Part shown: piece by piece, positions 26,199 through 35,432 of the stretch
How the letters are laid out: the number at the start of each line of letters is the position of its first letter
Numbering within the stretch: position 1 is the first letter of the stretch
Assembly: GCF_023634765.1 (NCBI RefSeq)
Contig: NZ_JAMLFX010000002.1
Location: forward strand, 767,520 to 831,519
Length of the DNA stretch: 64,000 bases
DNA from: Pseudomonas sp. AKS31
Lineage (GTDB): Bacteria > Pseudomonadota > Gammaproteobacteria > Pseudomonadales > Pseudomonadaceae
Direction of reading: 5' to 3'
The notes under the pieces: generated by a model
Databases searched by the model: none
What the model was told of the DNA's origin: nothing
The model's input: the letters and a program-made list of their open reading frames with translations, nothing else
Position numbers and translations under genes: made by a program

Positions 26199-27938
26199 AT
26201 GAATGTCCCTTTCAAGCAATTGGCTGCCACCACCTTGATGCTGGCCGGTCTTTCCGTGTTCACGGCGCCCGCGCAAGCCAATATCACCCCACAACAGAGC
26301 GCTGAAATCCTCAAGACCTACAGCGCCGACAAAACCACCGATTTCCGCCAGTTCCTCGGCAATCTGGGCAAGAACGATCTGGCAAAAACTGCCGACATCG
26401 GCCCGGCCATTAGTGCTTTTCTCGACAGCAAGACGTTGAACGCCGACCAGCAGAACGAAATCTATCGATTGCTGGGGATCTACACGCGTGCGAAGTACAG
26501 CGCTGCCGCCACTGAAACCCTGCGCGAACTGGTGGAAATCCCGACTTATCGCAAGGACGGCGTTGAGCAGCACGACAACCCGGAATTCATCAAGATCGCG
26601 GCAAAGATCCAGAGCATGGCCGAGTCGTTCAATCTGAAATTCCGCAACATCGACAATCGCGTCTACGAGATCTCCCTCGACGGCAGCGGTGATGAAGTCG
26701 TGGGCATTCATGCGCACGCCGACGTGGTGCCGGTGACGCCGGAAAACTGGGTGCTCAAGGATGGCACCCGCCTCGACCCGTTCAAGATCACCCTGATCGG
26801 CGATCGCATGTACGGTCGCGGCACCGAGGATGACAAGAACGGTATCGTCGTTACGCTCTATGCGATGAAAGTCATCAAGGAAGAAAAACTGCCGCTGGTG
26901 CGCAACTTCAAGCTGCTGGTCGACACCACCGAAGAAACAACAGGCGATGCGATTCCGTACTACTTCGAACGCAATCCGACACCGAACTACAACCTCGCAC
27001 TGGATGGTGGCTACCCGGTGGTGATTGCCGAGAAAGGCTACGGCACCGTCATGGCTAACTTTGCCAAGCGCAAAGGTGAAGGCAAAGGTGCGGAAATCAT
27101 CGCGATGACCGGTGGTCTGGCGACCAACCAGATTCCCTCGGCGTCAGTCGCCACGCTGGTGACCGACAAGCCAGCCGAACTGGCTGCCGGTTTGCAGAAA
27201 GCCGGCGCCGAATACGCCAAGCGCAACGGTGGCAACTTCGAAGTGAGCGCCAAGGTCGATGGCCAGGACGTCAAGCTGACGGTGACCGGTGTGTCCGCGC
27301 ACTCCTCCGAGCCCGAGTCCGGGGTCAATCCGGTGGCGCGCATGCTCGACTTCATCAATAGCGTTGATGGCAAGGTCGCGCTCAAGCACAACCACATCAC
27401 CGATGCCGCGCGTTATGTCGCCGATAACTGGGGTCTGGATTACCTCGGCAACAAACTGGGTGTCGGTTTCTCCGATGCGTTCATGGGGCCGCTGACAACA
27501 TCGCCGACCTACGTCGGCATGGACGAAAAAGCCTTCAAACTCGCGGTCAACCTGCGCGTTCCGAAGGGCAAGTCGCCGGAGAAGCTCAAGGCTGAAATTG
27601 CTGAGAAACTGGCGGCGTGGAGCAAGAAGAGCGACGTAGTCGTTGCCTTCGACTATTCGATCGCCGAGCCGATGTACCGCAACCCTGAGGGTGAGTGGGT
27701 CAAGGCGCTGTTGGCGGTGTCGACTGAAAACCTCGGCATGAAACACGAATTTGGCACCTCTGCTGGCGCCACCTCGGTGCATGAACTGCCGAACGGCGTG
27801 CAATTCGGTCTGGCCATGCCAGATGTGAAGTACACCGGTCACACCGATGGCGAGTTCAAGACTGTCGAGCAATTCCAGCTGGATCTGCAGATCGTGACTG
27901 AAATGATCGGACGCATCGGCCAGTTGCCGAAACTCTGA
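26199..27938 (+). CDS. Exported M20 family dipeptidase/metallopeptidase
   Basis: A 579-aa zinc peptidase with a signal peptide (cleavage near APAQA-N, residues 22-26), so probably periplasmic. After an all-helical N-terminal region of about 100 residues, the M20 core shows the first zinc ligand VGIHAHADVVP, then GRGTEDDKNG and the catalytic glutamate pair DTTEETTGDAI, with a dimerisation domain around VTGVSAHSSEPESG and the last zinc histidine near TGHTDGEF. It resembles PepV-like Xaa-His dipeptidases in its core. The ATG at 26199 is preceded by AAAGGA; an ATG four codons earlier overlaps that site. A hairpin terminator follows. Confidence 0.9.
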   Translation: MNVPFKQLAATTLMLAGLSVFTAPAQANITPQQSAEILKTYSADKTTDFRQFLGNLGKNDLAKTADIGPAISAFLDSKTLNADQQNEIYRLLGIYTRAKYSAAATETLRELVEIPTYRKDGVEQHDNPEFIKIAAKIQSMAESFNLKFRNIDNRVYEISLDGSGDEVVGIHAHADVVPVTPENWVLKDGTRLDPFKITLIGDRMYGRGTEDDKNGIVVTLYAMKVIKEEKLPLVRNFKLLVDTTEETTGDAIPYYFERNPTPNYNLALDGGYPVVIAEKGYGTVMANFAKRKGEGKGAEIIAMTGGLATNQIPSASVATLVTDKPAELAAGLQKAGAEYAKRNGGNFEVSAKVDGQDVKLTVTGVSAHSSEPESGVNPVARMLDFINSVDGKVALKHNHITDAARYVADNWGLDYLGNKLGVGFSDAFMGPLTTSPTYVGMDEKAFKLAVNLRVPKGKSPEKLKAEIAEKLAAWSKKSDVVVAFDYSIAEPMYRNPEGEWVKALLAVSTENLGMKHEFGTSAGATSVHELPNGVQFGLAMPDVKYTGHTDGEFKTVEQFQLDLQIVTEMIGRIGQLPKL

Positions 27939-27942
27939 AGCT

Positions 27943-27976
27943 TGTGTGGCGAGGGTGCCAGCTCCCTCGCCACAGT
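27943..27976 (+). terminator. Hairpin after M20 peptidase, also a REP-like repeat
   Basis: An 11-bp perfect stem (TGTGGCGAGGG and its complement) with a loop of about 8 bases follows the stop codon. The sequence belongs to the GTGGCGAGGG repeat type common in P. fluorescens intergenic regions. It may act as terminator or mRNA 3' end. Confidence 0.7.
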
Positions 27977-28109
27977 TATTAATCCCCGCGTAATCCTCGC
28001 CGCGCAGCCTCGCTCCTGACTTTTGCACATCGGGCAACACAGAATTGCCCCGAAGAGATTGATAGCCACCTAACGAAAGGTGCATGCTAGAGGGCTCGTT
28101 CGGGTCTTA

Positions 28110-28134
28110 TATCATTCCGAATGATAGTTACCTT
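28110..28134 (+). promoter_or_regulatory. Candidate MexT box upstream of mexE
   Basis: A perfect 7-3-7 dyad (TATCATT ccg AATGATA, 28110-28126) contains ATCA-N5-AATGAT-N4-ACCTT, close to the MexT recognition pattern known from P. aeruginosa (ATCA-N5-GTCGAT-N4-ACYAT). It ends 75 bp before the mexE start codon at 28210. It is the main evidence that the distant mexT still controls this operon. Confidence 0.7.
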
Positions 28135-28209
28135 TGCTTCATTCGATTCGTGCCATCACACCCCGCCGAGCATCATCCGCCCATCTTCAATACATTGGCG
28201 GATGCATCC

Positions 28210-29463
28210 ATGGAACAGTCACTCAAACATTTGCGCTTCCCGTTGGCCATGTTGGCCGTACTGGTGATGAGCGCCTGCGGCAAGACTCCGGAGACTGCCG
28301 CCACCCTGCCTGCTGCGAAAGTCAGCGTGGCCAAGGTGTTGGAACAACCGGTCAACGAGTGGGACGAATTCACCGGGCGCCTCGAAGCGCCGGAAACCGT
28401 TGAAATCCGTCCACGGGTCTCCGGCCAGATTGACGCGGTGGCTTTCACTGAAGGCGCTCTGGTCAAGAAAGGCGACCTGCTGTTCCAGATCGATCCGCGT
28501 CCGTTCCAGGCTGAGGTACGCCGCCTCGAAGCCCTGGTTGCCCAGTCCCGCGCCAATGCCACCCGCAGTGAAAACGAAGCCGGTCGTGGTGAACGTCTGC
28601 GCGCCAGCAATGCCATTTCCGCCGAACTGGCCGACTCGCGCACCAGCGCTGCACAAGAAGCCCGCGCCGCCGTCGGCGCCCTGCAAGCGCAACTGGACCT
28701 GGCCAAACTGAACCTCAGCTTCACCCGCGTGACCGCGCCGATCAGCGGCCGCGTCAGCCGTGCCGAGATCACCGCCGGTAACCTGGTGACCGCCGACACC
28801 ACCCCGCTGACCAGTGTGGTTTCCACCGACCGTGTTTATGCCTACTTCGACGCCGACGAGCGTGTATTCCTCAAATACACCCAACTCGCCCGTAACGGTC
28901 AGCGCGGTGCCACCACCCCGGTGTACATGGGCCTGTCCAACGAAGACGGCAACCCGCACCTCGGTCAGATGAACTTCGTCGACAACCAGGTCAACCCGAA
29001 GACCGGCACCATCCGTGGTCGCGCAGTGTTCGACAACAGCGCCGGCACCTACACCCCGGGCCTGTATGCACGCCTGAAACTGGTCGGCAGCGGCACCTAC
29101 AACGCCATGCTGATCAATGACGAAGCGGTCGGCACAGACCTGGGCAAGAAGTTCGTACTGGTGATGGATGCTGACAACAAAACCGCGTACCGCGCCGTTG
29201 AACTGGGTCCGAAAATCGAAGGCCTGCGCATCGTCCGTACCGGCCTGAACAAGGACGACACGATCATCGTCAAGGGTCTGCAACGGGTTCGTCCTGGCTC
29301 CCCGGTCACCCCTGAAGTGGTGCCGATGGCCAGTGAACAGACCATCGCGGCACTCGCTCAACAACGTCAAGCGCTGGAAGCCAGCAACCTGCCCAAAGTC
29401 GCCCCTGCCAAAGGCGCGTCCGGTTCGGTTGTGAAGCTGGCTGCTACGACCCCACGCGGTTAA
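28210..29463 (+). CDS. mexE: RND efflux periplasmic adaptor MexE
   Basis: A 417-aa membrane-fusion protein. The precursor begins MEQSLKHL and has a lipobox with Cys23 (LVMSACG), so it is anchored in the inner membrane facing the periplasm. Domains follow in order: lipoyl strands (PRVSGQIDAVAFTEGALVKKGDLLFQIDP), a long helical hairpin (about 90-160), beta-barrel, and membrane-proximal domain. The text matches P. aeruginosa MexE closely. The frame is open 42 codons upstream, but that part contains the MexT-like operator and is not translated; the ATG at 28210 matches the MexE N-terminus. First gene of mexEF-oprN. Confidence 0.93.
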   Translation: MEQSLKHLRFPLAMLAVLVMSACGKTPETAATLPAAKVSVAKVLEQPVNEWDEFTGRLEAPETVEIRPRVSGQIDAVAFTEGALVKKGDLLFQIDPRPFQAEVRRLEALVAQSRANATRSENEAGRGERLRASNAISAELADSRTSAAQEARAAVGALQAQLDLAKLNLSFTRVTAPISGRVSRAEITAGNLVTADTTPLTSVVSTDRVYAYFDADERVFLKYTQLARNGQRGATTPVYMGLSNEDGNPHLGQMNFVDNQVNPKTGTIRGRAVFDNSAGTYTPGLYARLKLVGSGTYNAMLINDEAVGTDLGKKFVLVMDADNKTAYRAVELGPKIEGLRIVRTGLNKDDTIIVKGLQRVRPGSPVTPEVVPMASEQTIAALAQQRQALEASNLPKVAPAKGASGSVVKLAATTPRG

Positions 29464-29478
29464 GGGACGACAACTCCG

Positions 29479-32400
29479 ATGAATTTTTCCCAATTCTTCA
29501 TTTCACGGCCGATCTTCGCAGCGGTGCTGTCGCTGTTGATCCTGATCGCCGGTGCGATCTCGCTGTTCCAGCTGCCGATCAGCGAATACCCGGAAGTCGT
29601 GCCGCCAACCGTGGTGGTACGTGCCAACTTCCCGGGCGCCAACCCTAAAGTCATCGGTGAAACCGTGGCCGCTCCGCTGGAGCAGGCCATCACCGGCGTC
29701 GAGAACATGCTGTACATGTCCTCGCAATCGACCGCCGACGGCAAGATCACCCTGACCATCACCTTCGCCCTGGGCACTGACCTGGACAACGCGCAGGTGC
29801 AGGTGCAAAACCGGGTGACCCGTACCGAGCCGAAGCTTCCCGAGGAAGTGACGCGCATCGGTATCACCGTCGACAAAGCCTCGCCCGACCTGACCATGGT
29901 TGTGCACTTGACCTCCCCGGACAAGCGCTACGACATGCTCTACCTGTCCAACTACGCGATCCTCAACATCAAGGATGAGCTGGCTCGTCTGAACGGTGTT
30001 GGTGATGTGCAGTTGTTTGGTATGGGCGATTACTCGCTGCGGGTCTGGCTTGATCCGAACAAGACTGCTTCGCGCAATCTGACTGCGACGGATGTGGTCA
30101 CCGCAATTCGTGAACAGAACCGTCAGGTCGCTGCCGGTCAATTGGGTGCGCCCCCTGCCCCCAATGCCCAAAGCTTCCAGCTGTCGGTCAACACGCAGGG
30201 CCGTCTGGTCAGCGAGGAAGAATTCGAGAACATCGTCATTCGCGCAGGCGACAACGGTGAAATCACTCGCCTCAAAGACATCGCTCGCGTCGAGCTGGGC
30301 TCCAGCCAATACGCCCTGCGTTCGTTGCTGGACAATCAGCCGGCAGTGGCCATTCCGATCTTCCAGCGTCCAGGCTCCAATGCCATCGACATCTCGAACG
30401 ATGTTCGCGGAAAAATGGACGAGCTGAAGAAAAACTTCCCGCAAGGCATGGACTACAGCATTGTCTATGACCCGACGATCTTCGTACGCGGTTCGATCGA
30501 GGCGGTGGTTCACACCCTCTTCGAAGCGCTGATCCTCGTGGTACTGGTGGTGATCCTGTTCCTGCAGACCTGGCGCGCCTCGATCATTCCGTTGGTGGCG
30601 GTGCCGGTATCGCTGATCGGTACGTTTGCGGTCATGCACCTGTTTGGCTTCTCGCTCAACGCGTTGTCACTGTTCGGCCTGGTACTGGCCATCGGTATCG
30701 TGGTGGACGACGCCATCGTGGTGGTGGAGAACGTCGAACGGAACATCGAACTCGGACTGACACCGGTCGAAGCGACCAAACGGGCGATGCGAGAAGTGAC
30801 CGGCCCGATCATCGCAACGGCACTGGTGCTGTGTGCGGTGTTTGTTCCGGCGGCGTTCATCTCCGGCCTCACCGGGCAGTTCTACAAGCAGTTCGCACTG
30901 ACCATCGCTATTTCGACCGTGATCTCGGCGTTCAACTCGCTGACCCTGTCGCCAGCGCTGGCCGCCGTGTTGCTGAAAAGCCATGACGCACCGAAAGACC
31001 GCTTCTCCAAGGTGCTCGACAAGATCTTTGGTGGCTGGTTGTTCCGTCCGTTCAACCGTTTCTTCGATCGTGCCAGCCATGGCTACGTCGGCACCGTGCG
31101 CCGGGTTATCCGTGGCAGTGGCATCGCCCTGCTGCTGTACGCAGGCCTGATGGTGCTGACCTTCTTCGGTTTCTCCAGCACGCCGACCGGTTTCGTACCT
31201 GGCCAGGACAAGCAATACCTGGTGGCCTTCGCGCAACTGCCGGACGCCGCGAGCCTGGATCGCACCGAAGAAGTCATCAAGCGCATGTCCGACATGGCGC
31301 TGAAACAGCCAGGCGTGGAAAGCGCCGTTGCGTTCCCGGGTCTGTCGATCAACGGCTTCACCAACAGCCCGAACGCCGGCATCGTGTTCGTGACCCTGAA
31401 ACCGTTCGACGAGCGTAAAGACCCGAGCATGTCCGCCGGTGCAATTGCCGGTGCCTTGAACGGCCAATACGCGAACATTCAAGAGGCGTACATGGCGATC
31501 TTCCCGCCACCGCCGGTACAAGGTCTGGGCACCATTGGTGGTTTCCGCCTGCAAATCGAAGACCGGGGCAACCTGGGCTACGACGAGCTGTACAAAGAAA
31601 CCATGAACATCATCAACAAGAGCCACAGCGTGCCGGAACTGGCAGGCCTGTTCACCAGCTACACCGTGAACGTGCCGCAGGTCGATGCCGCCATCGACCG
31701 TGAGAAAGCCAAGACCCACGGCGTGGCCGTCAGCGACATCTTCGACACCCTGCAGATCTATCTGGGTTCGTTGTATGCCAACGACTTCAACCGCTTCGGG
31801 CGCACCTATCAGGTCAACGTTCAGGCCGAGCAACAATTCCGCCTTGAATCCGACCAGATCGGTCAACTGAAAGTGCGTAACAACAAAGGCGAAATGATCC
31901 CGCTGGCGACCTTCATCAAGGTCAGCGACACCTCCGGCCCGGATCGTGTAATGCACTACAACGGCTTCATCACCGCAGAAATCAACGGCGCCGCAGCCCC
32001 CGGCTACAGCTCCGGTCAGGCTGAGAAAGCCATCGAGAAACTGCTGAAAGATGAACTGCCGAACGGCATGACCTACGAATGGACCGACCTGACCTACCAG
32101 CAGATTCTGTCCGGCAACACCGCGCTGTTCGTGTTCCCGCTCTGCGTACTGCTGGCGTTCCTGGTGCTCGCCGCTCAATACGAAAGCTGGAGCCTGCCAC
32201 TGGCGGTGATCCTGATCGTACCGATGACCCTGCTGTCGGCCATTACCGGCGTGATCATCTCGGGCGGTGACAACAACATCTTCACCCAGATCGGTTTGAT
32301 CGTACTGGTGGGACTTGCCTGTAAGAACGCGATTCTGATCGTCGAGTTCGCCAAGGATAAACAGGAAGAAGGCCTCGACCCGCTCGCGGCGGTACTGGAA

Positions 32401-32658
32401 GCCTGCCGTCTGCGTCTGCGGCCGATCCTGATGACCTCCTTCGCGTTCATCATGGGTGTGGTGCCACTGGTGTTCTCCAGCGGTGCCGGTGCCGAGATGC
32501 GTCACGCCATGGGTGTGGCGGTGTTCTCCGGGATGCTCGGGGTGACCTTCTTCGGTCTGTTGCTGACGCCAGTGTTCTACGTACTGATCCGTAACTTCGT
32601 TGAACGCAGTGAGGCCCGCAAAGCGGCCAAGGCCATGAAACTGGAGGCGCAACAATGA
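29479..32658 (+). CDS. mexF: RND efflux transporter MexF
   Basis: A 1059-aa proton-driven drug pump with 12 membrane helices and two large periplasmic loops. The N-terminus MNFSQFFISRPIFAAVLSLL, the helix 4 proton-relay aspartates (GIVVDDAIVVVEN) and the C-terminal repeat (GLACKNAILIVEFA) are typical of MexF. Together with MexE and OprN it exports chloramphenicol, fluoroquinolones, trimethoprim and quorum-sensing precursors in P. aeruginosa; substrates here are inferred. It starts 15 bp after mexE and its stop overlaps the oprN start by 4 bp. Confidence 0.96.
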   Translation: MNFSQFFISRPIFAAVLSLLILIAGAISLFQLPISEYPEVVPPTVVVRANFPGANPKVIGETVAAPLEQAITGVENMLYMSSQSTADGKITLTITFALGTDLDNAQVQVQNRVTRTEPKLPEEVTRIGITVDKASPDLTMVVHLTSPDKRYDMLYLSNYAILNIKDELARLNGVGDVQLFGMGDYSLRVWLDPNKTASRNLTATDVVTAIREQNRQVAAGQLGAPPAPNAQSFQLSVNTQGRLVSEEEFENIVIRAGDNGEITRLKDIARVELGSSQYALRSLLDNQPAVAIPIFQRPGSNAIDISNDVRGKMDELKKNFPQGMDYSIVYDPTIFVRGSIEAVVHTLFEALILVVLVVILFLQTWRASIIPLVAVPVSLIGTFAVMHLFGFSLNALSLFGLVLAIGIVVDDAIVVVENVERNIELGLTPVEATKRAMREVTGPIIATALVLCAVFVPAAFISGLTGQFYKQFALTIAISTVISAFNSLTLSPALAAVLLKSHDAPKDRFSKVLDKIFGGWLFRPFNRFFDRASHGYVGTVRRVIRGSGIALLLYAGLMVLTFFGFSSTPTGFVPGQDKQYLVAFAQLPDAASLDRTEEVIKRMSDMALKQPGVESAVAFPGLSINGFTNSPNAGIVFVTLKPFDERKDPSMSAGAIAGALNGQYANIQEAYMAIFPPPPVQGLGTIGGFRLQIEDRGNLGYDELYKETMNIINKSHSVPELAGLFTSYTVNVPQVDAAIDREKAKTHGVAVSDIFDTLQIYLGSLYANDFNRFGRTYQVNVQAEQQFRLESDQIGQLKVRNNKGEMIPLATFIKVSDTSGPDRVMHYNGFITAEINGAAAPGYSSGQAEKAIEKLLKDELPNGMTYEWTDLTYQQILSGNTALFVFPLCVLLAFLVLAAQYESWSLPLAVILIVPMTLLSAITGVIISGGDNNIFTQIGLIVLVGLACKNAILIVEFAKDKQEEGLDPLAAVLEACRLRLRPILMTSFAFIMGVVPLVFSSGAGAEMRHAMGVAVFSGMLGVTFFGLLLTPVFYVLIRNFVERSEARKAAKAMKLEAQQ

Positions 32659-34076
32659 GTCTGAAAGTCTTCCTGCCGAGTCTGCTGGTGCTGGCACTCA
32701 GTGCCTGCGCCGTCGGCCCCGACTACAAGACCCCAGCCACGGAGGCGGCCAATATCACGGCCGCCACCGACGGCGCCGCCGGGCAAAAGAACTTCGACCG
32801 TTCGAAATTCGAAGGGATCTGGTGGCAGCAATTCGACGATCCGACCCTAAACCAGTTGGTGACCCAATCGCTGCAAGGCAACCGTGAACTGCGCGTGGCA
32901 TTTGCCCGCTGGAAAGCCGCCCGGGCGATCCGCGACGACGCCAGCAACGATGCAATGCCAACCATCACCAGCCGCGCCAGCAGTGACCTGGCCAAGGGCC
33001 AAATCCCCGGCCAGACCACCGACCGGGTCAATAGCGAGCGCTATGACCTCGGTCTGGACATGGCCTGGGAACTGGATTTGTTCGGGCGCATCCAGCGCAA
33101 TCTGGAAGCCAGCGACGCCGACCAGCAATCCGCCGAAGCCGATCTGTATCAGCTGCAAGTCACCATGATTGCCGAACTGGTGGACGCTTACGGTCAACTG
33201 CGTGGCGCACAATTGCGCGAAAAGATTGCCGTGGCCAACCTGAACAACCAGCAGGAATCGCGCAAGATCACCATCAGCCTGCGTGATGCCGGTGTGGGCG
33301 ATCAGCTTGATGTCGAACGGGCCGATGCGCGTCTGGCCAACGTTGAAGCCACTGTGCCGCAGTTGCAGGCGGAACAGGTTCGGCAGAAAAACCGTATCGC
33401 CACCCTTCTGGGTGAGCGTCCGGACAAACTGACCGTCGATCTGAGTCCAAAAGACTTGCCGGCGATTGCCAAGGCCTTGCCGATCGGTGACCCAGGTGAG
33501 CTGCTACAGCGTCGCCCGGACATCCTCAGCGCTGAACGCAAACTGGCTTCGGCCACGGCGCGCATCGGCGTGGCAAAAGCCGATCTGTTCCCACGGGTCA
33601 GCCTCAGTGGCTTCCTCGGCTGGACAGCCGGACGGGGCTCGCAGATCGGTTCCTCGGCGGCCAACGCCTGGGCACTCGGCCCGAGCATCACGTGGGCAGC
33701 GTTCGACCTAGGCAGCGTGCGTGCCCGTTTGCGCGGCGCCGATGCGGATGCCGAAGGCGCACTGGCGACTTACGAGCAACAAGTGCTGCTGGCGCTGGAA
33801 GAGTCGGAAAACGCTTTCAGCGATTACGGCAAACGCCAGCAACGCCTGATCTCGCTGATCCGTCAAAGCGAATCGAGCCGCAAGGCTGCCGACCTGGCTG
33901 AAATTCGCTATCGCGAAGGCACGACTGACTTCCTCGTGCTGCTCGACGCTCAGCGTGAACGGTTGAACGCCGAAGACAGCCAGGCCCAGGCCGAAGTCGA
34001 CCTGTATCGCGGCATTGTCGCGATCTACAAAGCCCTTGGCGGCGGCTGGCAACCGGAGACAGTCGCCAGCAAGTAA
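32655..34076 (+). CDS. oprN: Outer-membrane efflux channel OprN
   Basis: A 473-aa outer-membrane factor (TolC/OprM family). The precursor has a lipoprotein signal with lipobox Cys18 (LALSAC), followed by AVGPDYKTPA. The duplicated beta-strand/helical-hairpin pattern is visible, including the YDLGLDMAWELDLFGRI segment near residue 125 and the final RYREGTTDFLVLLDAQRERL. Its ATG overlaps the mexF stop codon (ATGA), implying translational coupling. It closes the operon and is followed by two hairpins and a T-run. Confidence 0.94.
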   Translation: MSLKVFLPSLLVLALSACAVGPDYKTPATEAANITAATDGAAGQKNFDRSKFEGIWWQQFDDPTLNQLVTQSLQGNRELRVAFARWKAARAIRDDASNDAMPTITSRASSDLAKGQIPGQTTDRVNSERYDLGLDMAWELDLFGRIQRNLEASDADQQSAEADLYQLQVTMIAELVDAYGQLRGAQLREKIAVANLNNQQESRKITISLRDAGVGDQLDVERADARLANVEATVPQLQAEQVRQKNRIATLLGERPDKLTVDLSPKDLPAIAKALPIGDPGELLQRRPDILSAERKLASATARIGVAKADLFPRVSLSGFLGWTAGRGSQIGSSAANAWALGPSITWAAFDLGSVRARLRGADADAEGALATYEQQVLLALEESENAFSDYGKRQQRLISLIRQSESSRKAADLAEIRYREGTTDFLVLLDAQRERLNAEDSQAQAEVDLYRGIVAIYKALGGGWQPETVASK

Positions 34077-34096
34077 ACGATTGTTAAAGAGCTCCT

Positions 34097-34158
34097 TTGG
34101 TTGGCCGCAACCAACCAAATTTTTTGCCCCGCGTATCATTCGGTCGCGGGGTTTTTTT
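34097..34158 (+). terminator. Terminator region after oprN
   Basis: A first hairpin (TTGGTTG/CAACCAA, 34097-34114) is followed by a second, CCCCGCG/CGCGGGG (34127-34151), directly before seven T residues. The second is a strong rho-independent terminator. Confidence 0.88.
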
Positions 34159-34194
34159 ATGCCTCGCCACATCACCCGAACGCCACTGTTCCCC

Positions 34195-34278
34195 TGTAGG
34201 AGCTGCCGAAGGCTGCGATCTTTTGACTTGCCTTTAAAAGAGCAGATCAAAAGATCGCAGCCTTCGGCAGCTCCTACA
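34195..34278. repeat. REPIN-like inverted pair of GGAGCTGCCGAAGGCTGCGAT repeats
   Basis: Two copies of the same repeat (TGTAGGAGCTGCCGAAGGC, then TGCGATCTTTTGA) face each other with a short spacer. The arms are almost perfectly complementary over 30 bp. Related pairs occur at 42098 and 60382. It lies between the convergent oprN and HlyD-type genes. Confidence 0.9.
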
Positions 34279-34282
34279 TGGA

Positions 34283-35227
34283 TCAGTTTTCCAGCACAGT
34301 GACGGTGGCCGTGGTGCCCGCTCGCAGGCGATTTTTGCCGGCGTAGTCGCCATCGATTTCGATCCGCACCGGCACCCGCTGCGCAAGTTTCACCCAGGTG
34401 TAACTCGGATTGATGTTGGCCAGCAGGCGGCTGCCCGGCGCGTTCTCGCGGTCGGCAATGGCGAAGGCAATGCTTTGCACCGTGCCACCGAACGTCTCCC
34501 CGCTCATCAGTTGCACCCTTACCCTGTCGCCCTCATCGATGCGCGGCAGTTTGGTTTCTTCGAAGTAACCACTGACGTAGAACGAATCACTGTCGACCAA
34601 GGCCAATAACGCGCCACCGGCCACCGCGTAATCGCCCTGACGGGTCAGCAGGTTTGTGACATAGCCACTGACCGGGGACTCGACGCGGGTGCGCTGCAAG
34701 TCCAGTTCGGCCTGGGTCAATGCAGCAATTGCCAGTTGCACGTTGGCCTCGGCCAGGCCCAGATTGGCTTGATTGCGTAACAGGTCCGCCTGGGCCACCG
34801 CCACATCGGTACTGGATTTCTCCCACTCCTCACCGGAAATCGCAAAACCCTGCTTGAGCGTACGTCGCCGCCGCTCTTCGCTCTGCCGCTGCTTGAGCAA
34901 GGCTTCACTGGCCACAATTGCCGCCTGCGACTGGCCCAGCGTGGCTTTCGCCACTTCCACCGAACGCCGAGAATGCTCCACGGCGAGGCGGTAGCGCGCC
35001 GGGTCGATCTCCATCAACAGCTGTCCTTTATCAACATGCTGGTTGTCCTGCACGACCAGACTGACAATGCGCCCCGAAACATCTGCCGACAGCGTCACCA
35101 CATCGGCCCTGACCCGGGCGTCACGAGTCCACGGCGCGCGGGTGTAATGCTCCCAGGCAAACCAGCCGAGCACGATCGCCAGCAACACCACCGCCAATGT
35201 GACCAATCGCGTGAATAGCACTCTCAA
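34283..35227 (-). CDS. HlyD-family efflux adaptor (AaeA/EmrA-like)
   Basis: A 314-aa membrane-fusion protein with an N-terminal membrane helix (residues 5-25), a lipoyl half (VSGRIVSLVVQDNQHVDKGQLLMEID), a long coiled-coil hairpin and a C-terminal barrel. It belongs to the branch of AaeA and YibH, which work with FUSC proteins in exporting aromatic carboxylic acids. It starts with TTG at 35227 preceded by GGGAG at 9 nt, four bases after the DUF1656 stop codon, so the three genes are one operon in the order FUSC, DUF1656, HlyD. Confidence 0.9.
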   Translation of the reverse strand: MRVLFTRLVTLAVVLLAIVLGWFAWEHYTRAPWTRDARVRADVVTLSADVSGRIVSLVVQDNQHVDKGQLLMEIDPARYRLAVEHSRRSVEVAKATLGQSQAAIVASEALLKQRQSEERRRRTLKQGFAISGEEWEKSSTDVAVAQADLLRNQANLGLAEANVQLAIAALTQAELDLQRTRVESPVSGYVTNLLTRQGDYAVAGGALLALVDSDSFYVSGYFEETKLPRIDEGDRVRVQLMSGETFGGTVQSIAFAIADRENAPGSRLLANINPSYTWVKLAQRVPVRIEIDGDYAGKNRLRAGTTATVTVLEN

Positions 35228-35231
35228 GGCA

Positions 35232-35432
35232 TCAGGCTCCCATCAGCAAAATCAGCGTGGCACACACGCAGGCATACAAGGCGCCTTCGAACAGCGCTTC
35301 ATGCCAGACCAGACGTAATACGCCGAGGCGCCGCAATCCCCAGTCCAGCACCATGAATATCGGGATGGCTAACAATAACGCCTGGGCAATGGGCGGCAGA
35401 TAGACACCGCCGATTTCAAAATCAATGGGCAA
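35232..35432 (-). CDS. DUF1656 small membrane protein (AaeX-like)
   Basis: A 66-aa protein with two membrane helices (ALLLAIPIFMVLDWGL and ALYACVCATLILLMG). Its N-terminus PIDFEIGGVYLPP is the hallmark of DUF1656/AaeX. In E. coli aaeX is the first gene of the aaeXAB p-hydroxybenzoate efflux operon; its precise role is not known. The start is most likely a TTG at 35432 with GGAAGGAG 9 nt upstream; it overlaps the FUSC gene end by 11 bp. Confidence 0.85.
   Translation of the reverse strand: MPIDFEIGGVYLPPIAQALLLAIPIFMVLDWGLRRLGVLRLVWHEALFEGALYACVCATLILLMGA

Noticed and set aside
28084..28209. N-terminal 42-codon extension of mexE
   Set aside because: It includes the MexT-like operator and diverges from MexE; the ATG at 28210 restores the known N-terminus and signal peptide.
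30667..32697. 676-codon open frame on the minus strand opposite mexF
   Set aside because: It is a shadow of the conserved mexF reading frame; its product is His/Asp/Gln-rich as antisense frames in GC-rich DNA are, with no ribosome site or recognisable domain.
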